NCBI GenBank assembly: GCA_900557635.1
Contig: USTB01000007.1
Coordinates: forward strand, 1-12,945
From: an uncultured Eubacteriales bacterium
GTDB taxonomy: Bacteria > Bacillota_A > Clostridia > Oscillospirales > CAG-272
Reading direction: 5' to 3'
DNA length: 12,945 nt
Position 1 is the first letter of the stretch. Each line of letters starts with the position of its first letter. A program made the translations under genes and the position numbers. The notes below the pieces were generated by a model. It was not told the origin of the DNA. It worked only from the letters and a program-made list of their open reading frames with translations, and made no database searches. Shown piece by piece: positions 6,224 through 12,945 of the stretch.

Positions 6224-7018
6224 TCACAGACCGAGCAGACGGACGGCGTTGCCCGATTTGACGGCTTCCTCTTCCGCATCCGTCAGTCCGAGCGTCCCGA
6301 GGAAGCGAAGCTCGTCTGCGGCGCGGTGCCACGGCGTGTCGGTGCCGAAGAGCAGGCGATCCGTGCCGTGCTTTTCCGCAATGCGCAGTGCCGCCTCGCG
6401 CGGGACGCAGGCATAGCCCATGGAGGTATCGAGGTACAGCGGCAAGCCCGCAAGGCAGGAGAGCACGCTGTCCCATGCGGCAATGCCGCCCCAATGCGCC
6501 GCCACCACGGGCGTATCCAGCCAACGCAGTGCGCGCGCCATGTTTTCGGGCATGCCGTGATACGGGGACGCAAAGCCGAGGTCACAGCCCGCATGAAACA
6601 GGACGATAAGTCCCTTTTCCGATATTTTGCGGTACAGGGGACGCATCCGTTCCTCATCCACGTAAAAGCCCTGATATTCCGGATGGAATTTGATGCCGCG
6701 CAGACCCAGGGACGCAATGCGGTCGACCTCGTCGAGCGCGTCGGGCGCGTCGGGATGCACCGAGCCGAAGGGGATGAAACGGGAATCCGCCCCCGCCAGC
6801 GATGCGGCAAAATCATTGACCTTGTGCATCTGATGCGGGTTTGTGGCAATGTTCATGACCGCCGCATAGTCCACGCCCTCCTGCCGCATCCGTTCGCGCA
6901 GACCGTCCGCCGTGCCGTCGGTGTACGGAAACAGACCGCCCGCGGCATAGCTGAGTTGCGCCATGGCACGCGATGCGAGCGCATCGGGAAAGCAGTGGGT
7001 ATGGAAATCGATCAGCAT
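6224..7018 (-). CDS. Amidohydrolase family metal-dependent hydrolase (TIM barrel)
   Basis: A 264-residue cytoplasmic protein of the amidohydrolase-2 group (COG2159-like, as in ACMSD-type decarboxylases and hydrolases). Expected metal-site residues are visible in order: HTH at 6-8 on strand 1, KFHPE at 110-114, FHAG with H142, AHWGG with H175, and GTDTPW with D227. The substrate cannot be told from the sequence. A GTG nine bases further upstream (7027) lies inside the ribosome site GGAGGT (7031-7026). The ATG at 7018 is therefore preferred, with a 7-base spacing and a family-typical MLIDFHTH start. It is a single-gene unit with a consensus promoter at 7102-7130 and a terminator at 6149-6174. 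Confidence 0.88.
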   Translation of the reverse strand: MLIDFHTHCFPDALASRAMAQLSYAAGGLFPYTDGTADGLRERMRQEGVDYAAVMNIATNPHQMHKVNDFAASLAGADSRFIPFGSVHPDAPDALDEVDRIASLGLRGIKFHPEYQGFYVDEERMRPLYRKISEKGLIVLFHAGCDLGFASPYHGMPENMARALRWLDTPVVAAHWGGIAAWDSVLSCLAGLPLYLDTSMGYACVPREAALRIAEKHGTDRLLFGTDTPWHRAADELRFLGTLGLTDAEEEAVKSGNAVRLLGL

Positions 7019-7101
7019 GGAAGGCACCTCCGTGGTACGAAAAAAAAGAAATTGCGATATCCGAATACATTATTGCCGCGCGGGCAGATTTTCATGCTAA
7101 C

Positions 7102-7130
7102 ATTATAGCAAGGGAGCGGCGGTCTGTCAA
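7102..7130 (-). promoter_or_regulatory. Perfect-consensus promoter of the amidohydrolase gene
   Basis: On the minus strand, TTGACA (7130-7125) and TATAAT (7107-7102) are 17 bases apart, both perfect. Transcription should start near 7095, leaving a leader of about 77 bases before the ATG at 7018. Confidence 0.9.
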
Positions 7131-7173
7131 GGAGAACAGGCGCGAAATACGGCATGCGTCACGGCGCTTTTTC

Positions 7174-7202
7174 TTGACAGATTTTGCGGCGGATGCTATA
7201 AT
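7174..7202 (+). promoter_or_regulatory. Perfect-consensus promoter of the rRNA methyltransferase gene
   Basis: TTGACA (7174-7179) and TATAAT (7197-7202) are 17 bases apart, with an extended -10 element TGC just before TATAAT. Transcription should start near 7209, 60 bases before the ATG. It points away from the equally perfect minus-strand promoter at 7102-7130 and may also serve gatCAB. Confidence 0.93.
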
Positions 7203-7268
7203 GACAGGGAAGATTTCCCGCCGCACGGTACAGCCCAAACGGCGGACGCTGACACGGAAGGACAGAAC

Positions 7269-8591
7269 ATGAAGCTCTGCAAAAACAAAACATACACGGT
7301 GGACATCACCGATCTGAATAATTTGGGGTGCGGGGTCGCCCGCATCGATAACATGGTGGTCTTTGTGCCGAATACCGTGGACGGCGATCGGGTGCAGATC
7401 CGCATTATCAAGGTGACGCCGCGCTACTGCGTGGGACGGCTCGAAGAGATCGAAATTCCCTCTCCCTTTCGGTACGATTCGCCCTGTTCGGTCTCGGGCA
7501 GGTGCGGCGGGTGCATGTATCAGTCGGTCGACTATGCGCACGAGCTGGAGCTGAAGCACCGCCGCGTGACCGCCGCGTTCGTCAAGGCCGGCATGCCCGA
7601 TGTGACGGTGACGCCCGTGCTGAGCACCGGACGGTGCAACGGCTACCGCAACAAGATCCAGCTTCCCGTTCAGGACGGGAGCATCGGTTACTACGCGCCG
7701 CATTCCCACCGTGTGGTGGACGGCGGCACATGTCCTCTGCACCTTCCGGTGTTCGACCCGATCTTAAATACCCTGCGCACCTTTCTGTCGCGCTATCCCG
7801 CCGATGCCAAGCACATCCGTCACCTCTTTCTGCGGGCGGGAGAAGGCAATCCCGCGCTCCCCGTGGCGGTGTGTCTTGTGACCGACCGCGCGCTGACCCG
7901 ACGGGACGAGCTGTGCCGCATGCTGTCCGTCCATCCCAACGTCCGCTCGGTGTATGAGAATTTCAACGATGCGGACGGCAACGTGATCTTGGGGGACACC
8001 TACACCCTCCTGCACGGGGACGAGGTCATATGGGATCACCTGTGCGGCATGCAGTTCGCCGTCTCCCCCGCCTCCTTCTATCAGGTCAACCATGACGGCG
8101 CCGAGCTGGCATACCGCAAGCTGGCGGAGCTGGCAGGATCGCTTGCGGGCAAGACCCTGCTCGACCTGTACTGCGGCATCGGCACCATCGGCATTTTTCT
8201 CAAGCAATGCACGGGCGCGGCGCGTCTGCGCGGGGTGGAGATCGTCCCACAGGCTGTGGAAAACGCCCGACGCAACGCCCTGAAAAACGGCGTGGAGAAT
8301 GCGGAATTCTTCTGCGGCGACGCGTTTCTGAACCACGGCGAACTGCTTTCGGAGGCAGACGCGGTGATCCTGGACCCGCCGCGCCGCGGATGCAGTGACG
8401 CGCTGACCGACGCGCTCTGCCGCTCGGACATCCCCCGCATTCTGTATATGTCGTGCTCACCCGAAACATTGGCGCGGGATGCCGCACGTCTGCGCGCCGC
8501 AGGCTATCGCATTTCCGAGGTCACGCCCGTGGATCTCTTCCCGCGTACCGGTCATGCGGAAGCCGTGACCGTGTTTACACGGGACATGTGA
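7269..8591 (+). CDS. 23S rRNA (uracil-C5)-methyltransferase, RlmD/RumA family
   Basis: A 440-residue protein. A TRAM RNA-binding domain (about 1-60) is followed by cysteines C73, C79 and C82, then C155, in the spacing of the [4Fe-4S] ligands of RumA. The C-terminal SAM-binding domain has LLDLYCGIGTIGIF (297-310), RGVEIVPQAV (321-330) and ILDPPRRG (367-374). The catalytic pair is the nucleophile C396 in YMSCSPETLARD and E431 in GHAEAVTVF; Q272 in SFYQVNHDG is the conserved SAM-region glutamine. The family methylates specific uridines in 23S rRNA (TrmA-like members act on tRNA U54), and the exact site cannot be told here. AAGGA at 7258-7262 lies 6 bases before the ATG. gatC begins 116 bases after it on the same strand with no clear terminator between them. 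Confidence 0.93.
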   Translation: MKLCKNKTYTVDITDLNNLGCGVARIDNMVVFVPNTVDGDRVQIRIIKVTPRYCVGRLEEIEIPSPFRYDSPCSVSGRCGGCMYQSVDYAHELELKHRRVTAAFVKAGMPDVTVTPVLSTGRCNGYRNKIQLPVQDGSIGYYAPHSHRVVDGGTCPLHLPVFDPILNTLRTFLSRYPADAKHIRHLFLRAGEGNPALPVAVCLVTDRALTRRDELCRMLSVHPNVRSVYENFNDADGNVILGDTYTLLHGDEVIWDHLCGMQFAVSPASFYQVNHDGAELAYRKLAELAGSLAGKTLLDLYCGIGTIGIFLKQCTGAARLRGVEIVPQAVENARRNALKNGVENAEFFCGDAFLNHGELLSEADAVILDPPRRGCSDALTDALCRSDIPRILYMSCSPETLARDAARLRAAGYRISEVTPVDLFPRTGHAEAVTVFTRDM

Positions 8592-8599
8592 GCTTTGCC

Positions 8600-8631
8600 G
8601 TGCAGATGTGCAAAGGTGCAAAAGTGCATGT
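8600..8631 (+). repeat. Four tandem 8-bp GTGCANNN units before gatC
   Basis: GTGCAGAT, GTGCAAAG, GTGCAAAA and GTGCATGT follow each other without gaps, just after the methyltransferase stop. A 6-bp inverted repeat (ccgtgc 8598-8603 with gcacgg 8635-8640) encloses them. No good promoter can be seen here (TACTAT at 8651-8656 lacks a -35). Confidence 0.7.
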
Positions 8632-8707
8632 TCCGCACGGAAAGCGCAGATACTATCCGTAAAATCCGACGAAGCAACCGAAAAAAAACGGCAGGAGGGA
8701 CGACCGC

Positions 8708-9022
8708 GTGAACGAGAGAAAATCGTCTGTGAACATCGGGGACATCCGCGCCTTGGCGGAAGCAATGCGCATTGAACTGGACGACGGTTCGGCGCGCACC
8801 CTGCAGGGCGACATCGAAGCCATATTGGACTATGCCGCACGGCTTGACGAATACACGGGAGACGCCGAAGCCGACGATACCCTCCCGCGCCGTTCGGGAC
8901 GCGAGGACATTCCCGCGTCTCCCTTTGCGCGGGACGACATGCTCCGAAACGCATCGGACACCGAGGACGGCTGTTTTTGCCTTCCGTGCGTCCTGCCGTC
9001 CGAAACGGAGGTCGAGTCGTGA
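8708..9022 (+). CDS. gatC: Asp-tRNA(Asn)/Glu-tRNA(Gln) amidotransferase subunit C
   Basis: A 104-residue protein, the usual size of GatC, the small subunit that wraps around and stabilises GatA in the GatCAB complex. It starts with the typical helical part (NIGDIRALAEAMRIELDD, then a DIEAILDYAARLDE stretch) and continues with an extended acidic segment ending DTLPRR, then FARDDMLRNA, matching the conserved LREDxV-like tail in position. The start codon is GTG at 8708, with AGGAGG (8693-8698) 9 bases upstream. Its stop TGA overlaps the GTG start of gatA by the four bases GTGA, so the two are translationally coupled. Confidence 0.9.
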   Translation: MNERKSSVNIGDIRALAEAMRIELDDGSARTLQGDIEAILDYAARLDEYTGDAEADDTLPRRSGREDIPASPFARDDMLRNASDTEDGCFCLPCVLPSETEVES

Positions 9023-10461
9023 GCATCACCGAACTGACCGCAGGCGCCCTTTCCGATGCGCTCCGCCGACGGGAACTGTCGGCATCGGAGGTCACAGACG
9101 CCTATCTTCGCGCCGCCGAGGTCACAGAGCCGACCGTGGGCGCGTACTTGACCGTATGCGCAGAGCAAGCCCGTGCGCAAGCGCGCGCAGTTGACCGTGC
9201 CCGCGTGCGCGGCGAAGCACTGCCGCCCTTTGCCGGCGTCCCCATCGCCGTAAAGGACAACATCTGCACCGAGGGTGTGCGAACCACCTGCGCCTCCCGC
9301 ATGCTGGAGCATTTCGTGCCGCCGTACAGCGCCACGGTGTGGGAAAAGCTGTCAGGCGGGGGCAGTATCCTTTTGGGCAAGGTCAATATGGACGAATTTG
9401 CCATGGGCTCGACCACCGAGCACTCCGCACTGGGCGTGACCCGCAACCCGCGCGACCCGAGCCGTGTGGCAGGCGGAAGCTCGGGAGGGTCAGCCGCCGC
9501 CGTCTGCGCCCGTTCCGCACCGTGGGCGCTCGGCACGGATGCGGGCGGCTCCATCCGTCAGCCCGCATCCTTTTGCGGCGTGGTGGGCATGCGTCCCACC
9601 TACGGCACCGTATCCCGACGGGGACTGATTTCCTTTGCGCCCTCCTTCGACCAGATCGGACCGCTGACCCGCTGTGTGCGGGACAACGCCCTGCTTTTGG
9701 GACTGATCGCGGGGCACGACCCGCTTGACGCGCAGTCGGTCTGCGCGCAAACTCCCGACTATACGTCCATGCTCGGCGCCGATCTGCACGGTCTGCGCGT
9801 CGGCATTCTTCAGGTGCCCGACGCTCTGCACGCCGACCCCGATGTGTCCGCCGCCGCAGAGGGTGCGCTGACCCGTCTCGCGGAGCTTGGCGCACAGACA
9901 GATGCCGCCGTGCTTGCGGGTCTGCAATACGCCCTCTCCGCCTATCATATCATAGCGGACGCCGAAGCGTCCTCCAATCTTGCCCGTTTTGACGGCATCC
10001 GCTTCGGTCACCGCACAAAGGACGGAAGCGATCCCCGCACCGTGTATGCCCGCTCCCGCTCGGAGGGCTTCGGCACCGAGGTCAAGCGGCGCATCCTCAT
10101 CGGCGCATATCTTTTGCAGGCAGGCGAGGGAAAGTCGGTGTACGAGACGGCACAGCGCGCCCGCCGCCGCATCCGTGCCGAATACGAAGCCCTGTTCCGA
10201 TGCTTCGACCTCATCGCATCGCCCGTCTGTCCCACCACCGCCCATCTTGCGGGCGAAAAGCTGACCGACCCGCTCTCCATGTATTTCAGTGACCTGTACA
10301 CCGTCGCGCCGAGCATCGCAGGCTTGCCCGCCCTCTCCCTGCCGTGCGGCACGGATCGGCACGGAATGCCCGTAGGACTGCAATTGGTCGCTCCGCCTCT
10401 GGGCGAACCGCTCCTGTACGCCGTGGGGGACGCACTGGAGCAGGTCATACCCGAAAAATAA
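9019..10461 (+). CDS. gatA: Asp-tRNA(Asn)/Glu-tRNA(Gln) amidotransferase subunit A
   Basis: A 480-residue amidase-signature protein. It frees ammonia from glutamine or asparagine for the transamidation of Glu-tRNA(Gln) and/or Asp-tRNA(Asn) done by GatB. The Ser-cisSer-Lys triad is K79 (GVPIAVKDN), S154 (AGGSSGGS) and S178 (GTDAGGSIRQPA). These are the same positions as I recall for the S. aureus enzyme. The signature continues with GMRPTYGTVSRRGLI and SFDQIGPLTR. The start is GTG at 9019, chosen because GGAGGT at 9007-9012 lies 6 bases before it and the protein then begins at the family's usual N-terminus. An ATG upstream at 8977 lies inside gatC and would add 14 unrelated residues. gatB follows after 81 bases, which contain a hairpin. 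Confidence 0.95.
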   Translation: MSITELTAGALSDALRRRELSASEVTDAYLRAAEVTEPTVGAYLTVCAEQARAQARAVDRARVRGEALPPFAGVPIAVKDNICTEGVRTTCASRMLEHFVPPYSATVWEKLSGGGSILLGKVNMDEFAMGSTTEHSALGVTRNPRDPSRVAGGSSGGSAAAVCARSAPWALGTDAGGSIRQPASFCGVVGMRPTYGTVSRRGLISFAPSFDQIGPLTRCVRDNALLLGLIAGHDPLDAQSVCAQTPDYTSMLGADLHGLRVGILQVPDALHADPDVSAAAEGALTRLAELGAQTDAAVLAGLQYALSAYHIIADAEASSNLARFDGIRFGHRTKDGSDPRTVYARSRSEGFGTEVKRRILIGAYLLQAGEGKSVYETAQRARRRIRAEYEALFRCFDLIASPVCPTTAHLAGEKLTDPLSMYFSDLYTVAPSIAGLPALSLPCGTDRHGMPVGLQLVAPPLGEPLLYAVGDALEQVIPEK

Positions 10462-10475
10462 CCGCCTGTGTTTTT

Positions 10476-10506
10476 GGGACGCGGTACGTTTTCCCGTGCC
10501 GCGCCC
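10476..10506 (+). promoter_or_regulatory. Intercistronic hairpin between gatA and gatB
   Basis: 10476-10488 pairs with 10495-10506 around a 6-base loop. The stem is GC-rich, with one bulged A (10479) and one G-U pair. Only three Ts follow, so it is not a standard terminator. It may slow polymerase, protect or process the message, or be a weak attenuator. Confidence 0.5.
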
Positions 10507-10542
10507 TTTGATAAGAAAGAGAGAAAAAGGAGGAAGGACGCA

Positions 10543-11982
10543 TTGACGGCATATGAAATGACCGTGGGCTTGGAGGTACATATCGAGCTTGCTGCAAAAA
10601 CCAAAATGTTCTGCGCCTGCCCCGTCACCTTCGGAAAAGAGCCGAACACGGTGTGCTGTCCCGTATGCATGGGCTTCCCCGGCGCACTGCCCGTGCTGAA
10701 CCGACAGGCGGTGCGCTATGCCGCGCTTGCGGGGCTTGCCATGCACTGCGAGATCGCGCCCAGCTCGGTGCTCTCGCGCAAGCAGTATTTCTATCCCGAT
10801 CTGCCGAAGGCTTATCAGATCACGCAGGACGCCGAGCCGCTCTGCCGCCGCGGTTATCTCGACGTGGAAGCGGACGGCGAGACGGCACGCATCCGCATCG
10901 GGCGCATCCACATCGAAGAGGACGCGGGAAAGCTGATCCATCGGGACGGCGTCACGCTCGTGGACTGCAACCGTTGCGGCGTTCCGCTCATCGAGATCGT
11001 TTCCATGCCCGACATCCGCTCGGCGGCGCAGGCGGCGGCATATCTGCGCGCCGTGGCACAGATCGCGCGGGAACTGGGCATCTCGGACTGCCGTATGGAG
11101 GAAGGCTCCATGCGGTGCGACGTGAACCTCTCGGTCAAGCCCGTCGGCACACAGACCGTGGGGGTGCGCACCGAGATCAAGAACGTGAATTCCTTCTCCT
11201 ATGTGCAAAAGGCGATTGCGGCAGAGTTTGAGCGGCAGACCGACCGATTGGCACACGGGCTTCCCATCCTGTCCGAAACCCTGCGGTATGACGAAAAAAC
11301 GGGAAAGACCTACCCCATGCGCCGCAAGGAAAGCGCGGCGGACTACCGTTATTTCGACGATCCCGACCTTCCGCCCGTCCTACTCCCGCAGGAGGAGATC
11401 GACGCTCTGCGCCGTACCCTTCCCGAATTCTCCCGTGACCGCACCCGCCGTCTTGCGGCGTCCTACGGCATCCCGCAGTCGGAAGCGGCGGCAATTGCCG
11501 CCGATCGGTCGCGCGCATGCGATTTTGAGACGGCGGCACCCCTCCCCGCTTATCCCGCCGTTTTGGCGCACATCACGGTGGAATGGCTTCTTCCCGCCGT
11601 CGCGTCGGGCGCAGCGTGCGCAAAGAACGAGGGAGAAGAACGCACATTGTCCCCGTCGGTTATGGCGGAGCTGGCACAGCTTTTTGGGGAGGGTGCGGTC
11701 AACAGCAGTGCGGCAAAGAAGATCTTTTCCCACCTGACAACGCACGGAGGCACGCCGCGCGCCCTGGCGGACGAACTGGATCTGCGGCAGATCCGCACGC
11801 CCGAGGCGCTTCTCCCCATCGTTCGTCAGGCGGTCGCCGCAGAGGAGCGTGCCGTGCAGGACTATCGCGGCGGAAAGCGCGCCGCCATCCGTTCGGTCGT
11901 GGGTGCGGTCATGCGTCTGTCGGGCGGCAGAGCCGATCCCGTTCTGGCGCAGACCTTAATCGAGCGCGTGATCTCGGAATAA
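10543..11982 (+). CDS. gatB: Asp-tRNA(Asn)/Glu-tRNA(Gln) amidotransferase subunit B
   Basis: A 479-residue protein, of normal length. GatB activates the misacylated tRNA with ATP and transfers the ammonia delivered by GatA. The N-terminus has the hallmark YEMTVGLEVHIEL (4-16) and the zinc-site cysteines C24, C26, C38/C39 and C42 in the FCAC...PNTVCCPVC segment. YFYPDLPKAYQI, GRIHIEEDAGK, SMRCDVNLS and DYRYFDDPDLPP follow in the usual order. The C-terminal part (about 330-479) is the helical YqeY-like tRNA-binding domain. The start is TTG at 10543, with AAGGAGG (10527-10533) 9 bases upstream. The next in-frame ATG (10558) is 24 bases from that site and would cut the conserved N-terminus. An upstream in-frame ATG at 10468 has no ribosome site and runs through the hairpin. 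Confidence 0.94.
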   Translation: MTAYEMTVGLEVHIELAAKTKMFCACPVTFGKEPNTVCCPVCMGFPGALPVLNRQAVRYAALAGLAMHCEIAPSSVLSRKQYFYPDLPKAYQITQDAEPLCRRGYLDVEADGETARIRIGRIHIEEDAGKLIHRDGVTLVDCNRCGVPLIEIVSMPDIRSAAQAAAYLRAVAQIARELGISDCRMEEGSMRCDVNLSVKPVGTQTVGVRTEIKNVNSFSYVQKAIAAEFERQTDRLAHGLPILSETLRYDEKTGKTYPMRRKESAADYRYFDDPDLPPVLLPQEEIDALRRTLPEFSRDRTRRLAASYGIPQSEAAAIAADRSRACDFETAAPLPAYPAVLAHITVEWLLPAVASGAACAKNEGEERTLSPSVMAELAQLFGEGAVNSSAAKKIFSHLTTHGGTPRALADELDLRQIRTPEALLPIVRQAVAAEERAVQDYRGGKRAAIRSVVGAVMRLSGGRADPVLAQTLIERVISE

Positions 11983-11983
11983 G

Positions 11984-12001
11984 GTGCTTCGCACGTTTTT
12001 T
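11984..12001 (+). terminator. Weak terminator-like hairpin after gatB
   Basis: GTGC-TTC-GCAC (11984-11994), a very short stem directly after the stop, is followed by a T6 run (11996-12001). Two more T-rich tracts follow within 20 bases. The stem is too short to be sure. Confidence 0.35.
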
Positions 12002-12025
12002 CTGAGTTTTTCCCGTTTTTTATGA

Positions 12026-12049
12026 GGAAACACCCCCTCTCCGTTCGTA
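12026..12049 (+). promoter_or_regulatory. Possible ECF-type promoter of the sigma operon
   Basis: GGAAAC (12026-12031) and CGTA (12046-12049) resemble the TGAAAC/CGTA pair used by SigW-type ECF sigma factors. The 14-base spacing is about 2 short of the usual 16. ECF genes often control themselves. A TATAAA overlaps (12048-12053) but has no matching -35. Confidence 0.3.
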
Positions 12050-12060
12050 TAAAGGGTGAA

Positions 12061-12078
12061 GGGGTCAGACGTGACCCC
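12061..12078 (+). promoter_or_regulatory. Leader hairpin before the ECF sigma gene
   Basis: GGGGTCA (12061-12067) pairs perfectly with TGACCCC (12072-12078) around a GACG loop. It ends 6 bases before the ribosome site CAGGAG (12085-12090). As DNA it is also a palindromic operator candidate. Confidence 0.5.
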
Positions 12079-12098
12079 CGAAGTCAGGAGATACAACG

Positions 12099-12650
12099 AT
12101 GGATAACGGTGCCCGTAGCTACCGCCGTTTTCTGGATGGCGACCGTGATGCCTTTGGCGAGATCATGGAAGAGCATTTTTACAGTCTTGTTTTCTTCATC
12201 GACCGTTATGTACACGATGTCCACACTGCCGAGGATATTGCCATGGATGTCTTTTCCGAGCTGATCGTCCATCGGCACCGATACAATTTCCGCGTTTCGC
12301 TGAAAACCTATCTTTTCATGCTCGGCAGATCCCGTGCCATCGATCATATCCGCCGCCGTCGGGTGCATCCGACCTCGGAGCTGTCCGAGGCGCAGGAGAT
12401 GCCCGACGGGGAACGCACGCCGGAAGAGCTTGTGCTGATCGACGAGCGCCGACGCGCGGTCAACGCCGCCATAGCGGCACTGCCCGAGGACATGCGCACG
12501 GTCGTACACCTCGTCTATTTCGAGGATATGACCTACCGTGAAGCGGCGGCAGTCATGAAGAAAAGCCCCAAGCAAGTGGATAATCTTCTGTATCGCGCCA
12601 AGCGGGAGCTTTCTGCCTTGCTCGGAAAGGACGGTACTCAATTGTTATGA
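12099..12650 (+). CDS. ECF (extracytoplasmic function) RNA polymerase sigma factor
   Basis: A 183-residue sigma-70-family protein made only of regions 2 and 4. Region 2 lies at about 10-80, with FGEIMEEHFYSLVFFIDRY, VHDVHTAEDIAMDVFSEL and the DNA-melting stretch TYLFMLGRSRAIDHIRRRR. An acidic linker (about 88-110) leads to region 4 at about 115-175: AIAALPEDMRTVVHLVYFED, and MTYREAAAVMKKSPKQVDNL as the helix-turn-helix. It should direct polymerase to a small stress or envelope regulon. CAGGAG at 12085-12090 is 8 bases before the ATG. Its stop overlaps the ATG of the next gene (ATGA), the usual layout for a sigma factor and its regulator. Confidence 0.93.
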   Translation: MDNGARSYRRFLDGDRDAFGEIMEEHFYSLVFFIDRYVHDVHTAEDIAMDVFSELIVHRHRYNFRVSLKTYLFMLGRSRAIDHIRRRRVHPTSELSEAQEMPDGERTPEELVLIDERRRAVNAAIAALPEDMRTVVHLVYFEDMTYREAAAVMKKSPKQVDNLLYRAKRELSALLGKDGTQLL

Positions 12651-12945
12651 AGGAACTGCATGAATATGAGGCGGAGATCTTCCGCCGCAGTGAGAAAAAA
12701 ATACGGGAAAGGCGGCGCATGCGCATGCGTATCCTTTCCCTCTGCATCCCGCTGTGCCTGATCGCGGGCGCATGGTCTGCGGCGTCGTTTTACCGCACCG
12801 CGCACACCGAAGCTGCCGACGGCGGCGCAAATACGGCAACCGGGCAGGAGCGGCTTCCCGAATTATTACCGGAACTGGGCCATCCCCCCGATGATCTGAC
12901 GGAGCAGGACGAGAGCGCGTCTGTCACCCGACCCGACGATCTTTC
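12647..12945 (+). CDS. Putative anti-sigma/membrane partner of the ECF factor, partial
   Basis: The frame is open from ATG 12647 to the window end, giving 99 visible residues. A charged, very basic cytoplasmic N-terminus (1-28, MKELHEYEAEIFRRSEKK then many Arg) is followed by one hydrophobic helix (about 29-48, ILSLCIPLCLIAGAW) and an acidic, Pro-rich outer part. Its start overlaps the sigma stop in ATGA. The nearest purine-rich site (AAAGGA 12626-12631) is 15 bases away, so translation probably depends on coupling. No zinc-binding anti-sigma HxxxCxxC motif is present. The role as regulator of the sigma factor is inferred from position and topology only, and the missing 3' part may hold a sensor domain. 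Confidence 0.75.
   Translation, partial: MKELHEYEAEIFRRSEKKIRERRRMRMRILSLCIPLCLIAGAWSAASFYRTAHTEAADGGANTATGQERLPELLPELGHPPDDLTEQDESASVTRPDDL

Noticed and set aside
7019..7027. GTG start at 7027 for the amidohydrolase
   Set aside because: It overlaps the ribosome site GGAGGT; the ATG at 7018 is correctly spaced and fits the family N-terminus.
8592..8707. T-box or other known riboswitch before gatC
   Set aside because: Only 116 bases, with no T-box sequence, no specifier stem and no terminator/antiterminator pair.
1..12945. CRISPR array, prophage, integrase or insertion sequence
   Set aside because: No regularly spaced repeats, no transposase or integrase motifs, no attachment-site duplication found at the tRNA end visible here.

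Overview
The window reads as chromosome of a GC-rich, anaerobic, Clostridia-like Firmicute (Oscillospiraceae/Ruminococcaceae type; this is an inference). The grounds are strong AGGAGG-type ribosome sites, textbook TTGACA-17-TATAAT promoters, a gatCAB operon, an RlmD/RumA-type rRNA methylase with an Fe-S cysteine set, a YqeM-like methyltransferase, and an ECF sigma factor followed by a small basic single-pass membrane protein. No phage, plasmid, CRISPR or insertion-sequence genes are visible.

Layout. 1-58: the 5' part of a tRNA-Val(UAC) gene on the minus strand, cut by the window edge, with a consensus promoter at 110-138. 399-1175: a YqeM-like SAM methyltransferase with its own promoter. 1176-1527: non-coding, with a perfectly paired four-stem (cloverleaf) element at 1203-1348. 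1528-3118 (minus): a damaged receptor-type Ser/Thr kinase gene. Its kinase domain is intact, but the extracellular repeat part is out of frame, partly deleted and interrupted by a stop. 3164-3724: a divergent small HTH regulator 45 bp away, whose C-terminal tail runs into an imperfect inverted repeat. 3851-3905: a strong two-way terminator.

3917-6058 (minus): a two-gene envelope operon, made of a membrane-anchored stalk-domain protein with a long basic tail followed by a VanY-like D,D-carboxypeptidase. It has its own promoter at 6110-6138. 6224-7018 (minus): a stand-alone amidohydrolase with its own promoter and terminator. Two consensus promoters diverge between 7102 and 7202. The plus-strand one starts a long rightward run: rRNA uracil methyltransferase (7269-8591), then gatC, gatA and gatB (8708-11982), all three with non-ATG starts. 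12099-12945: an ECF sigma factor translationally coupled to a putative anti-sigma or membrane partner that leaves the window.

Most of the window is housekeeping (tRNA, rRNA modification, tRNA-dependent amidation) mixed with envelope and signalling genes. The parts least explained by known genes are the cloverleaf element, the decaying kinase/HTH module with its inverted repeat, and the control region of the ECF operon. I did not find a clear new multi-gene system.
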